Of a stretch of 17,181 bases of DNA, positions 7,082 through 14,270 are shown piece after piece (position 1 is the first letter of the stretch; each line of letters opens with the position of its first letter). The position numbers and the translations under genes were made by a program. Source of the DNA: Anaerolineae bacterium (GTDB taxonomy: Bacteria > Chloroflexota > Anaerolineae > JAFGEY01). The stretch covers positions 1 to 17,181 of the forward strand of contig JAFGEY010000374.1 in assembly GCA_016931365.1 (NCBI GenBank). Direction: 5' to 3'. The notes below the pieces were generated by a model. It was not told the origin of the DNA, ran no database searches, and saw only the letters and a program-made list of their open reading frames with translations.

Positions 7082-8008
7082 ATGGCTATGAATCGGACTT
7101 GTGGAGCCAGTGGCCGCCTGTTGTGCGTTGCCCTGGCTATATTTATGATATTTTTGAATGCGCAAAATGGAGCGGGGGCGCAATCACCCAACCGGGCCGG
7201 GTTGGTGATCCGCTACGGCGACGGTTCGGTGTCGACGCATTGCGTCCAGTTCGACGAGGCCGAGATCAGCGGCTTTGACCTCTTGCTGCGGGCGGGCATG
7301 GATGTGGTCTATGCCTCCAGCGGCATCGGCGCGATGGTCTGCAAGATCGGCGGTGAGGGGTGCGACAATCCCAACAACTGCCTGTGCCAGTGTCGGGGTG
7401 CGAATTGCGTCTACTGGTCGTACTGGCATCAGGTCGATGGCGCGTGGCAGTATTCGAGCGCCGGGGCAAGCGGCTTCAAAGTCAAACCCGGCGCGGTCGA
7501 TGGCTGGACGTGGGGCGTCGGGGCGATCAATGCCGCGCCTCAACCACCCTTGATCTCGTTCGAGGAAATCTGTCTCGGTCTGCGGCCGAGCCCGGCGACG
7601 GCAACGCCAACCTGGACATCGTCGGTGACAGTAACGCTGCCGGCGACAATGACGCCGGCAGCGGCAACGCCACCGGTGGCGACAGTGACGTCGTCGGTGG
7701 CGGAAATGCCGGTGCCGGCTTCAAGCCCAACGCCGTCGGCATCACCGACTGCCGCGGCGTCACCGACTGCCGCGGCGTCAGCGACCGCCGCGGCGTCAGC
7801 GACCGCCGAAGCGTCAGCGACCGCCGAAGCGACGGCAACGGAGGCAGCGATGACTGGGCCGGCGCAAGTGCCGACCTATACGGCCACCGTCGTTTCAACA
7901 CCGGTTGGGCAGGCCGGATCGAATTATTGGGGGTTTGGGGCGTTGATCGTGCTCTTGATCGGTGTGGGCTGGGTGGTGCTGCGGCGCAGGGCGGCACAAG
8001 GAGGTTAA
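7082..8008 (+). CDS. Surface-anchored protein with DUF4430-like domain and Ala/Thr/Pro-rich stalk
   Basis: A 308-aa predicted exported protein. It has a signal peptide (Arg, then LLCVALAIFMIFL, cleavage likely after GAGA) and a globular domain of about 115 residues (VIRYGDGSVSTHCVQF ... GFDLLLRAGMDVVYAS ... VCKIGGEGC ... CVYWSYWHQVDGAWQYS ... VDGWTWG). A low-complexity Ser/Thr/Ala/Pro stalk with hexapeptide repeats follows, then a C-terminal helix (FGALIVLLIGVGWVVL) capped by RRR. The domain resembles DUF4430/transcobalamin-like beta-grasp domains by its leading 'LLLRAG' and trailing 'YW-YW...W-YS...GW-WG' pattern; the ligand is unknown. Several Cys (VCKIGGEGC, CLCQC) suggest disulfides outside the cell. 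The start is uncertain: ATG 7082 and ATG 7088 both lack a good Shine-Dalgarno. Its stop overlaps the ribosome binding site of the M48 protease gene, so the two are probably co-transcribed. Confidence 0.72.
   Translation: MAMNRTCGASGRLLCVALAIFMIFLNAQNGAGAQSPNRAGLVIRYGDGSVSTHCVQFDEAEISGFDLLLRAGMDVVYASSGIGAMVCKIGGEGCDNPNNCLCQCRGANCVYWSYWHQVDGAWQYSSAGASGFKVKPGAVDGWTWGVGAINAAPQPPLISFEEICLGLRPSPATATPTWTSSVTVTLPATMTPAAATPPVATVTSSVAEMPVPASSPTPSASPTAAASPTAAASATAAASATAEASATAEATATEAAMTGPAQVPTYTATVVSTPVGQAGSNYWGFGALIVLLIGVGWVVLRRRAAQGG
7724..7849 (+). repeat. 18-bp tandem repeats encoding a hexapeptide stalk
   Basis: Seven in-frame 18-bp units encode SPTPSA, SPTAAA, SPTAAA, SATAAA, SATAEA, SATAEA and TATEAA. 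The units at 7742-7759 and 7760-7777 are identical, as are those at 7796-7813 and 7814-7831, which suggests recent duplication by slippage. The array spaces the globular domain from the membrane anchor. Confidence 0.9.
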
Positions 8009-8013
8009 GCTCG

Positions 8014-9354
8014 ATGTGGATTTTTGTGCTCTTGCTCCTGGTTCAGTTTGCCATATCGACAGCATTGTCGGTGCTCAACCTGGCGCACCTGAAAAAATCT
8101 GCCGCTTCGCCGCCGCCAGAGTGGGCCGAGCGGCTTGACCTCTCCCAGTTTCCCAGGATGATCGCCTACATGGTGGACAAAAATCGACTTGGGCACGCGG
8201 CGCGGCTGGTCAGTCTGGCGGCGACGCTGGCCGTTCTGCTGTCGGGTTTACTGCCTGCGCTGGCCCGCTGTGCGTCGACGCTGGCCGTTCTGCCGTCCGG
8301 CTTGCTGCCCGGCGTGTTTCAGGGGGTGATCTTGCTGGCGGTCTTGTCGGCCATCTCGTACCTGACCGATCTGCCCTTTGACTTGCTTTCGCAGTTCGGT
8401 GTCGAGAAAAAATTCGGGTTCAGCACGATCACGGTCAAAACCTGGCTGGCCGATCAGTTCAAGTCGCTGCTCATTTCGGCGATTTTGGGCGTGTTGTTGG
8501 GCGGCGGCCTGCTGGCCCTGATCGGCTGGCTGGGGCGATGGTGGTGGCTGCCGGCGTGGGCCTTGTTCAGTTTGTTCGAGCTGTTGATGATGTTCCTCGC
8601 GCCGGTGTTGATTCTGCCGCTGTTCAACAAGTTCGAACCGCTGCAAGACGAGGCGCTCGGTGAATCGATTATGGCCCTGGCGCGCCAGGCGCAGTTTCCG
8701 CTCGCCGGCGTTTTTCAAGTCGATGCCTCGCTGCGCAGCACACACTCGAATGCCTATTTCACCGGCCTGGGCAAAACGCGGCGCATCGCCCTCTTTGACA
8801 CCTTGATCGCGCAGCACACGCGCGAAGAAATTCTGGCCGTGCTGGCCCACGAGATCGGCCATTGGAAAAAGCGGCACATTCTCAAAATGTTTGTGGCGAC
8901 GACGCTGGCCTCTGGCGCGGGGTTCTGGCTGGTCTCGCGGCTGCTCGACCTGCCCTGGTTGTACCGGGCGATCGGCGCGGCGGACCTTTATGCCTCGTCG
9001 GGAGTAGTTGGGGCGATCGCTGCACTGGGGATGTTTCTGGTGGGGCTGCTGCTCTCGCCGTTGGGGCTGTTCCTGTCGCCGATCGCGGCCTGGGTGTCGC
9101 GCCGGCACGAGTACGAAGCCGATGCCTATTCACTGGCGCTTTACCCCAACCCGACCGCGCTTGAGGATGGTTTGATTCGTTTGAACGAAAAGAACCTGTC
9201 CAATCTGTTTCCCCATCCGCTGGTGGTGTTGTTCTATTACTCGCACCCGCCGCTGTTGCAACGCGTCGCGGCGATTCGTGCGGCGGCGATCCGGGCCAAG
9301 AGAGTAGATAAGGAAAGGGTAGACAAGGGGAGAATAGACAAGGATAGTGGGTAG
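8014..9354 (+). CDS. M48 family (Ste24/CAAX-type) membrane zinc metalloprotease
   Basis: A 446-aa multi-pass membrane protease. The zinc site is HEIGH at 279-283 (LAHEIGHWKKRH) with Glu366 of HEYEAD as the probable third ligand. Other Ste24-like blocks: LPFDLLSQFGVEKKFGFS before the site, MMFLAPVLILPLFNKFEPL, and NAYFTGLGKTRRIALFDTLI. Length and topology fit Ste24-type M48 proteases more than the shorter HtpX. In eukaryotes these trim prenylated proteins; bacterial members are linked to membrane protein quality control, so the substrate here is unknown. ATG 8014 has AAGGAGGT (7998-8005) 8 nt upstream. The frame is open for 650 bp upstream only because it crosses the preceding gene. Two oddities are an 18-residue internal duplication (71-100) and a C-terminal RVDK repeat tail (430-444). 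Confidence 0.9.
   Translation: MWIFVLLLLVQFAISTALSVLNLAHLKKSAASPPPEWAERLDLSQFPRMIAYMVDKNRLGHAARLVSLAATLAVLLSGLLPALARCASTLAVLPSGLLPGVFQGVILLAVLSAISYLTDLPFDLLSQFGVEKKFGFSTITVKTWLADQFKSLLISAILGVLLGGGLLALIGWLGRWWWLPAWALFSLFELLMMFLAPVLILPLFNKFEPLQDEALGESIMALARQAQFPLAGVFQVDASLRSTHSNAYFTGLGKTRRIALFDTLIAQHTREEILAVLAHEIGHWKKRHILKMFVATTLASGAGFWLVSRLLDLPWLYRAIGAADLYASSGVVGAIAALGMFLVGLLLSPLGLFLSPIAAWVSRRHEYEADAYSLALYPNPTALEDGLIRLNEKNLSNLFPHPLVVLFYYSHPPLLQRVAAIRAAAIRAKRVDKERVDKGRIDKDSG
8222..8309 (+). repeat. 54-bp offset duplication inside the M48 protease gene
   Basis: The 34-bp segments 8222-8255 and 8276-8309 match at 30 of 34 positions, offset by 54 bp. The result is an 18-residue in-frame duplication: TLAVLLSGLLP (71-81) and TLAVLPSGLLP (89-99), separated by ALARCAS. 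It lies at or near a transmembrane segment. Confidence 0.85.
9301..9345 (+). repeat. 15-bp tandem repeat at the M48 C-terminus
   Basis: Three 15-bp units (9301-9315, 9316-9330, 9331-9345) encode RVDKE, RVDKG and RIDKD just before the stop. They use AGA/AGG and ATA codons and a purine-rich strand, unlike the rest of the gene. Confidence 0.85.
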
Positions 9355-9396
9355 AAAAAAACCCGCCGCCGGTCGACCGGCGGCGGGTTTTTTTTT
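9355..9396. terminator. Bidirectional terminator, perfect 40-bp palindrome
   Basis: Seven A (9355-9361), a GC-rich perfect inverted repeat centred between 9374 and 9375 (arm CCCGCCGCCGGTC), and nine T (9388-9396). It begins right after the M48 stop and lies 11 bp from the stop of the opposing protease gene, so it serves both strands. Confidence 0.95.
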
Positions 9397-9407
9397 GAGA
9401 CGCCCGA

Positions 9408-10982
9408 TCAGGGGCTGGCGTTGCGCAGGACAATCGGCAAAAAGATGCGTTCGGTTTCGCCCATCAAGGCATAGCGGGCCATATCGCACACGCCGATGGT
9501 GAACCGGTTGAGGTCGGTGCTGCGGGTAAAGGTGGTGGCCGGGTTGCACGTTTGGGTGGCGGTGATCCATTGGCCGCTATTCCAGTAATACACCATCAAC
9601 GTGTCTTCCTTGATGCTCCACACGTCGGCGTTGTCATAGTCGATGGTGAGCGTAAACGGGCTGTCCAGTTCGTAGACAGGCTGGCTGTCGGAAACGCGCA
9701 CTGCGCTCAAGAGCAGCCCCGGTTTGACCGGTGCATATTTGACACCATAGCCGGTTACGTCAGTAAAGCCCAAAGTTACGCGGATGTCGTACGGCAGGCT
9801 GGCCGGCGGGAACTGAGCCGTCGTCGTCGTCTCGTGGATGGCAGTGAGCGCTCCGCCGCTGGCAGCAGGGATGACCGTTACTTGGGGGGTGGGAGTGGCC
9901 GTCGGCGTGGGGGTGGGCGTGGGCGGCGCTTCAAACGCCCAGCCAATATCTTTGAATATGCCCTTTGTCACCGGCCCGGGATCGTGCACGGTGACGCCCG
10001 CATTGAGCGCATAGACCATCAGGGTGTTGACGCCGCCGGCATAGGTGGCATAATCGAGGTGGGAAATGCTCGATCCCTCTGCCCAGACGCTTGGCGCATA
10101 GAGCTGCGGACGCCCGCCGCCGTTGGCCGCGTTGGCATTTGTTCCGTTGAACCAGACATTGTTGTTGGTCAGTTCGTTGAACAGAGCAACCGAGGGCGTA
10201 TAGTCGGCGCTGGGGTATTTGGCGACCAGGTTTAGTCCGTCCCCGTTTTCGATAAAGCGATCCATGATCACCGGGTACGCAGGTGAACTCCATCCCCACC
10301 AGGCGCTGTTGGTGGCTTGATACCTCTCAAGACTAGAGATAAAGCCCAGCCCGTGGCACAGTTCGTGCAAGACCACGCTGACAAAATTGTACTTGGTGGG
10401 GGATGTACTGCTGCCAGTGGTGAAATCCCAGTTGGGAAAGGCCGAGTTGAAACTGGCAGAGATATCGGAACGGCCGGAAGACAGGTCATAACCGGCGAGT
10501 GCGTTGGCTAGCGCACCGGGATACCAGGTGCCAGGTATGGGCGCACCGGAGAAATTGGCATTGATGGCATTCGGCCCGGCGCCGCCAAGGATGCCCGAAG
10601 TGCTGCCCATGTTTTCCCAGCAGGCATCGACTGTGATCGGCACCGGCGAGTTGATCAGCGATTCCCAGATGCCCACCGCGTATTCGAATGCGGTCTGGGC
10701 ATTGGCCGGCCAGGTCTGGCAGTAAGTGCTGCCATAGGTGCCATACAGCCAGGTGATTTGAATGTTCGCTGTCTGGGCGCGCAAGCGGGTGAACTCGTCG
10801 GGCGGGGGCAGGTACATCGGCTCGACGTTGTCCTTGCCGGCCACCAGAATGACCCTGGCCTCCTGGCCCATCGCCTGCCCTTGCGCCGTGGGCTGAGCCA
10901 GCCCGGACGTGTTGATCAAGAGAGTGGCAGTGATCGCAGTTGCAAGTATGAATAAAGCAATCCAGACGTATTGTTTTTTCAT
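9408..10982 (-). CDS. Secreted HExxHxxGF zinc metalloprotease
   Basis: A 524-aa predicted extracellular protease. Residues 1-30 are a signal peptide (MKKQ, then WIALFILATAITATLLI). The catalytic domain carries HELCHGLGF (206-214). The usual third metzincin position (216) is Ser rather than His/Asp; His308 in SISHLD may be the third ligand (inference). NTLMVYA (319-325) resembles a Met-turn. A PTPTPTPTATPTP linker (about 354-366) joins a C-terminal beta-rich domain of unknown type (about 370-510), and the protein ends RIFLPIVLRNASP. ATG 10982 has AGGAGG (10992-10987) only 4 nt upstream and a consensus promoter. Substrates cannot be inferred. The C-terminal FLPIV tail resembles that of the lipoprotein ending at 16844. 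Confidence 0.85.
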   Translation of the reverse strand: MKKQYVWIALFILATAITATLLINTSGLAQPTAQGQAMGQEARVILVAGKDNVEPMYLPPPDEFTRLRAQTANIQITWLYGTYGSTYCQTWPANAQTAFEYAVGIWESLINSPVPITVDACWENMGSTSGILGGAGPNAINANFSGAPIPGTWYPGALANALAGYDLSSGRSDISASFNSAFPNWDFTTGSSTSPTKYNFVSVVLHELCHGLGFISSLERYQATNSAWWGWSSPAYPVIMDRFIENGDGLNLVAKYPSADYTPSVALFNELTNNNVWFNGTNANAANGGGRPQLYAPSVWAEGSSISHLDYATYAGGVNTLMVYALNAGVTVHDPGPVTKGIFKDIGWAFEAPPTPTPTPTATPTPQVTVIPAASGGALTAIHETTTTAQFPPASLPYDIRVTLGFTDVTGYGVKYAPVKPGLLLSAVRVSDSQPVYELDSPFTLTIDYDNADVWSIKEDTLMVYYWNSGQWITATQTCNPATTFTRSTDLNRFTIGVCDMARYALMGETERIFLPIVLRNASP

Positions 10983-11006
10983 TTTTCCTCCTGTGTTGAT
11001 AACTTG

Positions 11007-11035
11007 ATTCTAGCATGTCTGGGTGCGCCTGTCAA
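11007..11035 (-). promoter_or_regulatory. Promoter of the secreted protease gene
   Basis: On the minus strand a perfect TTGACA (11035-11030), a 17-bp spacer and TAGAAT (11012-11007). Its -35 box is only 5 bp from the probable -35 of the divergent kinase promoter, so one regulator could touch both. Confidence 0.85.
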
Positions 11036-11040
11036 TTGCA

Positions 11041-11070
11041 TTGGTCTGAGGTCGGGATTTGTGCTATAAT
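11041..11070 (+). promoter_or_regulatory. Promoter of the histidine kinase gene, extended -10
   Basis: A perfect TATAAT (11065-11070) preceded by TGc (11062-11064). The -35, TTGGTC (11041-11046), is weak, with an 18-bp spacer. Transcription would start near 11077. Confidence 0.65.
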
Positions 11071-11139
11071 GGTATCAATCTCTCTCAAGCATCGTCTGGG
11101 CGGATCTACCCGGAAAAGTCTGTCAGGAGCGATCCTCTT

Positions 11140-12891
11140 ATGTCGGAGCGGATGATTCGGCGTTTGGATACAATCATCGCCTATGTGCGCTGGCTGGCCT
11201 TGCTCGGCGTGCCGATTGTGGCACTGGCATCTACCGATGCGCGGGTTGATGGCTCGCTCACTTTTTTGCTGATCGCGCTGGGGATGGCAGTGATCGATGC
11301 CGTTCCGGTGACGATGCTGGCTTTCAAGTTTTTCCCTCAAGCAGCCGCGTGGGCTTTTTTGATCCTCGATACGCTTTTTACCCTGGTTTTGCTCTACCTG
11401 GGCGGCCCCGGCATGTTCTTTTACGCGTTTGTCCCGGCCCTTGCGATGAGCGTGCGTTTTGACTGGATGATCGGCCTGGGGGACAGCGTGGTGCTGGCTT
11501 TGGGACATGTGCTGATCGCCCTGTTCCGCGCCGGGTTTGGCAGCATAGCCGACGTGATGACCGAGACGCTGGGGATGGCCGTTCTGCTGGTGGCGGCGTC
11601 GGCGCTGGTCGGTTTGATGGCCGAGACCACCAAAAAAGAGCCGCCCTTTGTCGCTGAAGAGCAAAAGCAGATCAACGACAAGATGGCCCGCTTGCAGGCT
11701 GCGGCCGATCGCGCACGGGCGATCTATGATATGGCCAGCACGCTCAGCGCGACGCTCAATTACGACAAGATTTTGAACGCCGTGCTTGAAGTGAGCATGT
11801 TGGGATTCAAAGAGCTGGTATCCGGCCCCAGTGGGATCGCCGAGAAACCGTCCGGCGTCGTGCTTTTGATCGATGAAGATATACTCGGCGTGGGCGCCAG
11901 TTACAATATCGGCTATGAAGAAGCCGGGCTGGTGGTCGGAGCGAGCAGCGGTCTGGTGGGGCGTGTGTTGCGCACGAGGACGCCATTGATCGCCGGCAAT
12001 CTGGCCCAAGACCCTGACCTCGGCCAATTCAAGGCTTTCAAGCGCTGCCGCTCTTCGATCTGTGTGCCGCTGCGCGCCGGCTTTGATACCTATGGCGTCG
12101 TCGTGTTCGCCAGTCCGGTGGCGGACGCTTTTTCAGAAGAGCACCTCGAACTGGTGATGGCCATCGCCAATCAGGCGGCGGTGGCGCTGTCCAATGCCAG
12201 GTTGTACGAAGACTTGCAGGACGAAAAAGAACGGATTATCGGCATTCACGAGGATGAGCGCAACAAGCTCTCGCGCGATTTGCACGACGGCCCTACGCAG
12301 TCGGTTTCGGCGATCGCGATGCGCCTCAACTTTGCCCGCTTGCTGCTCGACCGCGACCCGGTCAAGGTCAAGGATGAGCTGTTCAAGCTCGAAAACCTGG
12401 CCCGGCGCACGACCAAAGAGATCCGCACGATGCTCTTTACCCTGCGCCCGGTGGTCTTGGAGACGCAGGGCCTCAAGGCCGCGATCGAGCAGTTGGTGGA
12501 AAAACTGATCGAGGCGACCGAAGGCGGCGAACTGCCGATCACGCTCGAAATTGCCGCGGATGTCGAGGCCAAGATCGACGTCAATATCAAGGCCGTGGCC
12601 TGGTTCATTGCCCAGGAATCCTTGAATAATGTCAGAAAGTACGCCCAGGCAGAACACATCTGGGTGCGCGTTTACATCCGCGATGCGTATTTTATCACCG
12701 AGATCGAGGATAATGGGGTCGGGTTCTCGGTCGATGAGATCATGTCGAATTACGAACAGCGTGGCAGTTATGGGTTGATGAACCTGCAAGAGCGCGCCGA
12801 CCTGGTCAACGGGCGCACAATCATTCGTTCCGAAGTAGGCAAAGGGACCAAGATCACGTTGGTTGTGCCGCTGAACCGGGAGGTGATCTAG
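11140..12891 (+). CDS. GAF-containing sensor histidine kinase (LiaS/NarL type)
   Basis: A 583-aa predicted membrane sensor kinase. About five hydrophobic helices occupy residues 10-165. A short coiled linker follows (KQINDKMARLQAAADRAR), then a GAF domain (about 200-355) and a HisKA_3 dimerisation domain with RDLHDGPTQSVSAI, where His382 is the probable phosphorylation site. The HATPase domain has an N box (QESLNNVRKYA, Glu493/Asn497), a G1 box (EDNGVGF, 523-529) and a G2-like GSYGLMNLQERA. This class phosphorylates LuxR-type response regulators; none is adjacent, so its partner is elsewhere. The signal is unknown. ATG 11140 is chosen with AGGAG (11125-11129) 10 nt upstream; the frame is open back to a TTG at 11059, but that lies before the -10 box. 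The next gene begins 6 bp after the stop. Confidence 0.9.
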   Translation: MSERMIRRLDTIIAYVRWLALLGVPIVALASTDARVDGSLTFLLIALGMAVIDAVPVTMLAFKFFPQAAAWAFLILDTLFTLVLLYLGGPGMFFYAFVPALAMSVRFDWMIGLGDSVVLALGHVLIALFRAGFGSIADVMTETLGMAVLLVAASALVGLMAETTKKEPPFVAEEQKQINDKMARLQAAADRARAIYDMASTLSATLNYDKILNAVLEVSMLGFKELVSGPSGIAEKPSGVVLLIDEDILGVGASYNIGYEEAGLVVGASSGLVGRVLRTRTPLIAGNLAQDPDLGQFKAFKRCRSSICVPLRAGFDTYGVVVFASPVADAFSEEHLELVMAIANQAAVALSNARLYEDLQDEKERIIGIHEDERNKLSRDLHDGPTQSVSAIAMRLNFARLLLDRDPVKVKDELFKLENLARRTTKEIRTMLFTLRPVVLETQGLKAAIEQLVEKLIEATEGGELPITLEIAADVEAKIDVNIKAVAWFIAQESLNNVRKYAQAEHIWVRVYIRDAYFITEIEDNGVGFSVDEIMSNYEQRGSYGLMNLQERADLVNGRTIIRSEVGKGTKITLVVPLNREVI

Positions 12892-12897
12892 ATCGGC

Positions 12898-13665
12898 ATG
12901 GATCGTCTGTCGTGGCTGCTTGCGCCTGATCTGGGGCGAGAGAAACTGGCCTTACTGGTCTTTTGCACCTGGACACTCTATGTGCTGGCCGTCAATTTGG
13001 CCTGGCGGTGGTTTCGCGGTAAAGCTTCTCGCTCGCTCGTGGCGCGCGTGGGGGGCGGTGCGCTGGGGCTGGTTTACGGCGTTGGCATTCCGCTGGCTGT
13101 TTTGTGGCGCGGCGTTGGCATGCGCGAGATGGGCATTCCCACCACCTGGGTCGCCCAGCACGGCGACGTTTGGCGCTGGCTCGGTATCGATGCTGGACAG
13201 GCGATCGCGCTGCTGCCGCAAGTGGCTTTTGCCTGGCTGATCGGGGTGGGGCTTTTTACTGCGGTTTGGGTCTGGTATGTGCGCACTGTTGGTGACATGC
13301 CCGTCCAATCGCCGACCCCCTGGTGGCAGGCGCTGTTGAGCGCGTTCAGCCTGCAAATGTTGTGGGCGTTGTACCGCTGTTTTGCCTCGACGCTGACGAC
13401 CAATGCGGCGTACGCCTCATTTATTGCGTTGGCGCTGGTCGCGGCCAGTTGGCTGCTCGATCCGTTTCGGCGGCACGGCCTGACGTCGCGCCCAGATCAT
13501 ACGCACGTCGTGCGCGATTGGATGCTCTTGCTGCTGACCGGTTTCGCGGCCATCCAGGTTCGTTCGTTGTGGCTGCTAGTCGGCCTGCATTGGACCTGGC
13601 TGTGGGTCAGTGACCGGGCGCTCGAGTTCGTCGGACTCAAGTACGCGCTGCCCGCTGCGTCTTGA
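12898..13665 (+). CDS. Polytopic membrane protein, possibly CPBP-like
   Basis: A 255-aa integral membrane protein with about seven or eight hydrophobic helices. I do not recognise the family with confidence. The order of helices and the late GLHWTWLWVSD segment (about 231-241) recall the last motif of CPBP (Abi) intramembrane proteases, but the defining EExxxR motif is not present, so protease activity should not be assumed. ATG 12898 has AGGTGATC (12881-12888) upstream. The gene starts 6 bp after the kinase stop, so it is probably translated from the same mRNA and may assist sensing. It ends 14 bp before a bidirectional terminator. Confidence 0.75.
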   Translation: MDRLSWLLAPDLGREKLALLVFCTWTLYVLAVNLAWRWFRGKASRSLVARVGGGALGLVYGVGIPLAVLWRGVGMREMGIPTTWVAQHGDVWRWLGIDAGQAIALLPQVAFAWLIGVGLFTAVWVWYVRTVGDMPVQSPTPWWQALLSAFSLQMLWALYRCFASTLTTNAAYASFIALALVAASWLLDPFRRHGLTSRPDHTHVVRDWMLLLLTGFAAIQVRSLWLLVGLHWTWLWVSDRALEFVGLKYALPAAS

Positions 13666-13678
13666 ACTTGGGTGATAA

Positions 13679-13711
13679 AAAAGCTACGCTTCATCAAGAA
13701 GCGTAGCTTTT
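13679..13711. terminator. Bidirectional terminator between the membrane protein gene and rpsU
   Basis: AAAAGCTACGCTTC (13679-13692) and GAAGCGTAGCTTTT (13698-13711) form a perfect 14-bp stem with a 5-nt loop, with A and T runs on the two sides. It lies between convergent genes. Confidence 0.93.
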
Positions 13712-13759
13712 ACTGTATACAGAGTTATTTTGTGAGCCAGCAAGCTGGACGATTGAGAG

Positions 13760-13963
13760 TTACTCTTTATGCCGAAAATCCCGTCGCTGGTCACGGCGTG
13801 CTTTGCGAATTGCCTTCTTTTGGGCCTTACGGCGCAGTTCGCTTTTGGAGACAAACCAACGCCGACGGCGCGTCTCGCTCAAGACCCCAGCCTGGGTCAC
13901 GGCCTTACGAAAACGTCGCAGCAAATTTTCCTGGGACTCGCCCGGATGAAGCTCTACTGACAA
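13760..13963 (-). CDS. rpsU: Small ribosomal subunit protein bS21
   Basis: A 67-aa basic protein. The start MSVELHPGESQENLLRRFRK matches the bS21 pattern (short beta start, PGES, then a helix), followed by ETRRRRWFVSKSELRRKAQ and a Lys/Arg-rich tail (KKAIRKARRDQRRDFRHKE). bS21 binds 16S rRNA near the anti-Shine-Dalgarno region and helps initiation. Length is normal for the family. The start codon is TTG: in-frame TGA lies three codons upstream, no ATG fits, and AAAGGAG is about 10 nt upstream. It is transcribed alone from a consensus promoter and ends before a bidirectional terminator, so it is a single-gene unit here, without dnaG or rpoD nearby. Confidence 0.93.
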   Translation of the reverse strand: MSVELHPGESQENLLRRFRKAVTQAGVLSETRRRRWFVSKSELRRKAQKKAIRKARRDQRRDFRHKE

Positions 13964-14058
13964 GCTTGCTCAACTCCTTTCCTAAAAGTCACCGGGCAGA
14001 TCAAGGTCAATGGATCTAGTTTGCCAGGATGTACCTTTGATCTACCAGATGATGGTGA

Positions 14059-14087
14059 ATTATACTCGAATTGTGCCCGGTTGTCAA
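14059..14087 (-). promoter_or_regulatory. Promoter of rpsU, full consensus
   Basis: On the minus strand TTGACA (14087-14082), a 17-bp spacer and TATAAT (14064-14059): both boxes and the spacing are perfect. Transcription would start near 14052, about 90 nt before the TTG start. Confidence 0.9.
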
Positions 14088-14097
14088 AACAACCGGG
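14076..14097. promoter_or_regulatory. Inverted repeat overlapping the rpsU -35 box
   Basis: CCCGGTTGT (14076-14084) and ACAACCGGG (14089-14097) are perfect 9-bp inverted arms around a 4-base centre. The -35 box of rpsU (14082-14087) lies inside. There is no T tract on either strand, so a protein-binding operator is more likely than a terminator (inference). Confidence 0.5.
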
Positions 14098-14270
14098 GGC
14101 GTCGAGTGCATTTGTCCGTTGGGGCGCGCTAGAGGTGCCCGGCATTTGAACATCAGCCGGCATCATCGATATGCACTCAAAGTGGAGTTCGGCGAGCCTG
14201 CACGCTTGCTTTTATAGCCAGGCAGGTACGTTTTCTGAGCGATAACGATTAGCAAAAAGCGAGGTATACC
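14098..14270. other. Non-coding stretch between rpsU and the lipoprotein gene
   Basis: With the rpsU leader and promoter this makes a 307-bp gap (13964-14270). It holds an 8-bp inverted repeat, GAGTGCAT (14104-14111) and ATGCACTC (14171-14178), and a weak promoter-like TTCGGC / TTATAG pair (14188-14217) facing the lipoprotein gene. I see no RNA gene or further ORF with support. Confidence 0.4.

Noticed and set aside
7360..8013. Upstream extension of the M48 protease frame across the surface-protein gene
   Set aside because: The sequence is a shifted-frame reading of the surface protein and its repeats. The AAGGAGGT at 7998-8005 and the hydrophobic start MWIFVLLLLV fix the start at 8014.
13672..14019. 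A 115-codon open frame on the plus strand over rpsU
   Set aside because: It crosses the terminator and lies opposite bS21, which is clearly recognisable on the minus strand.
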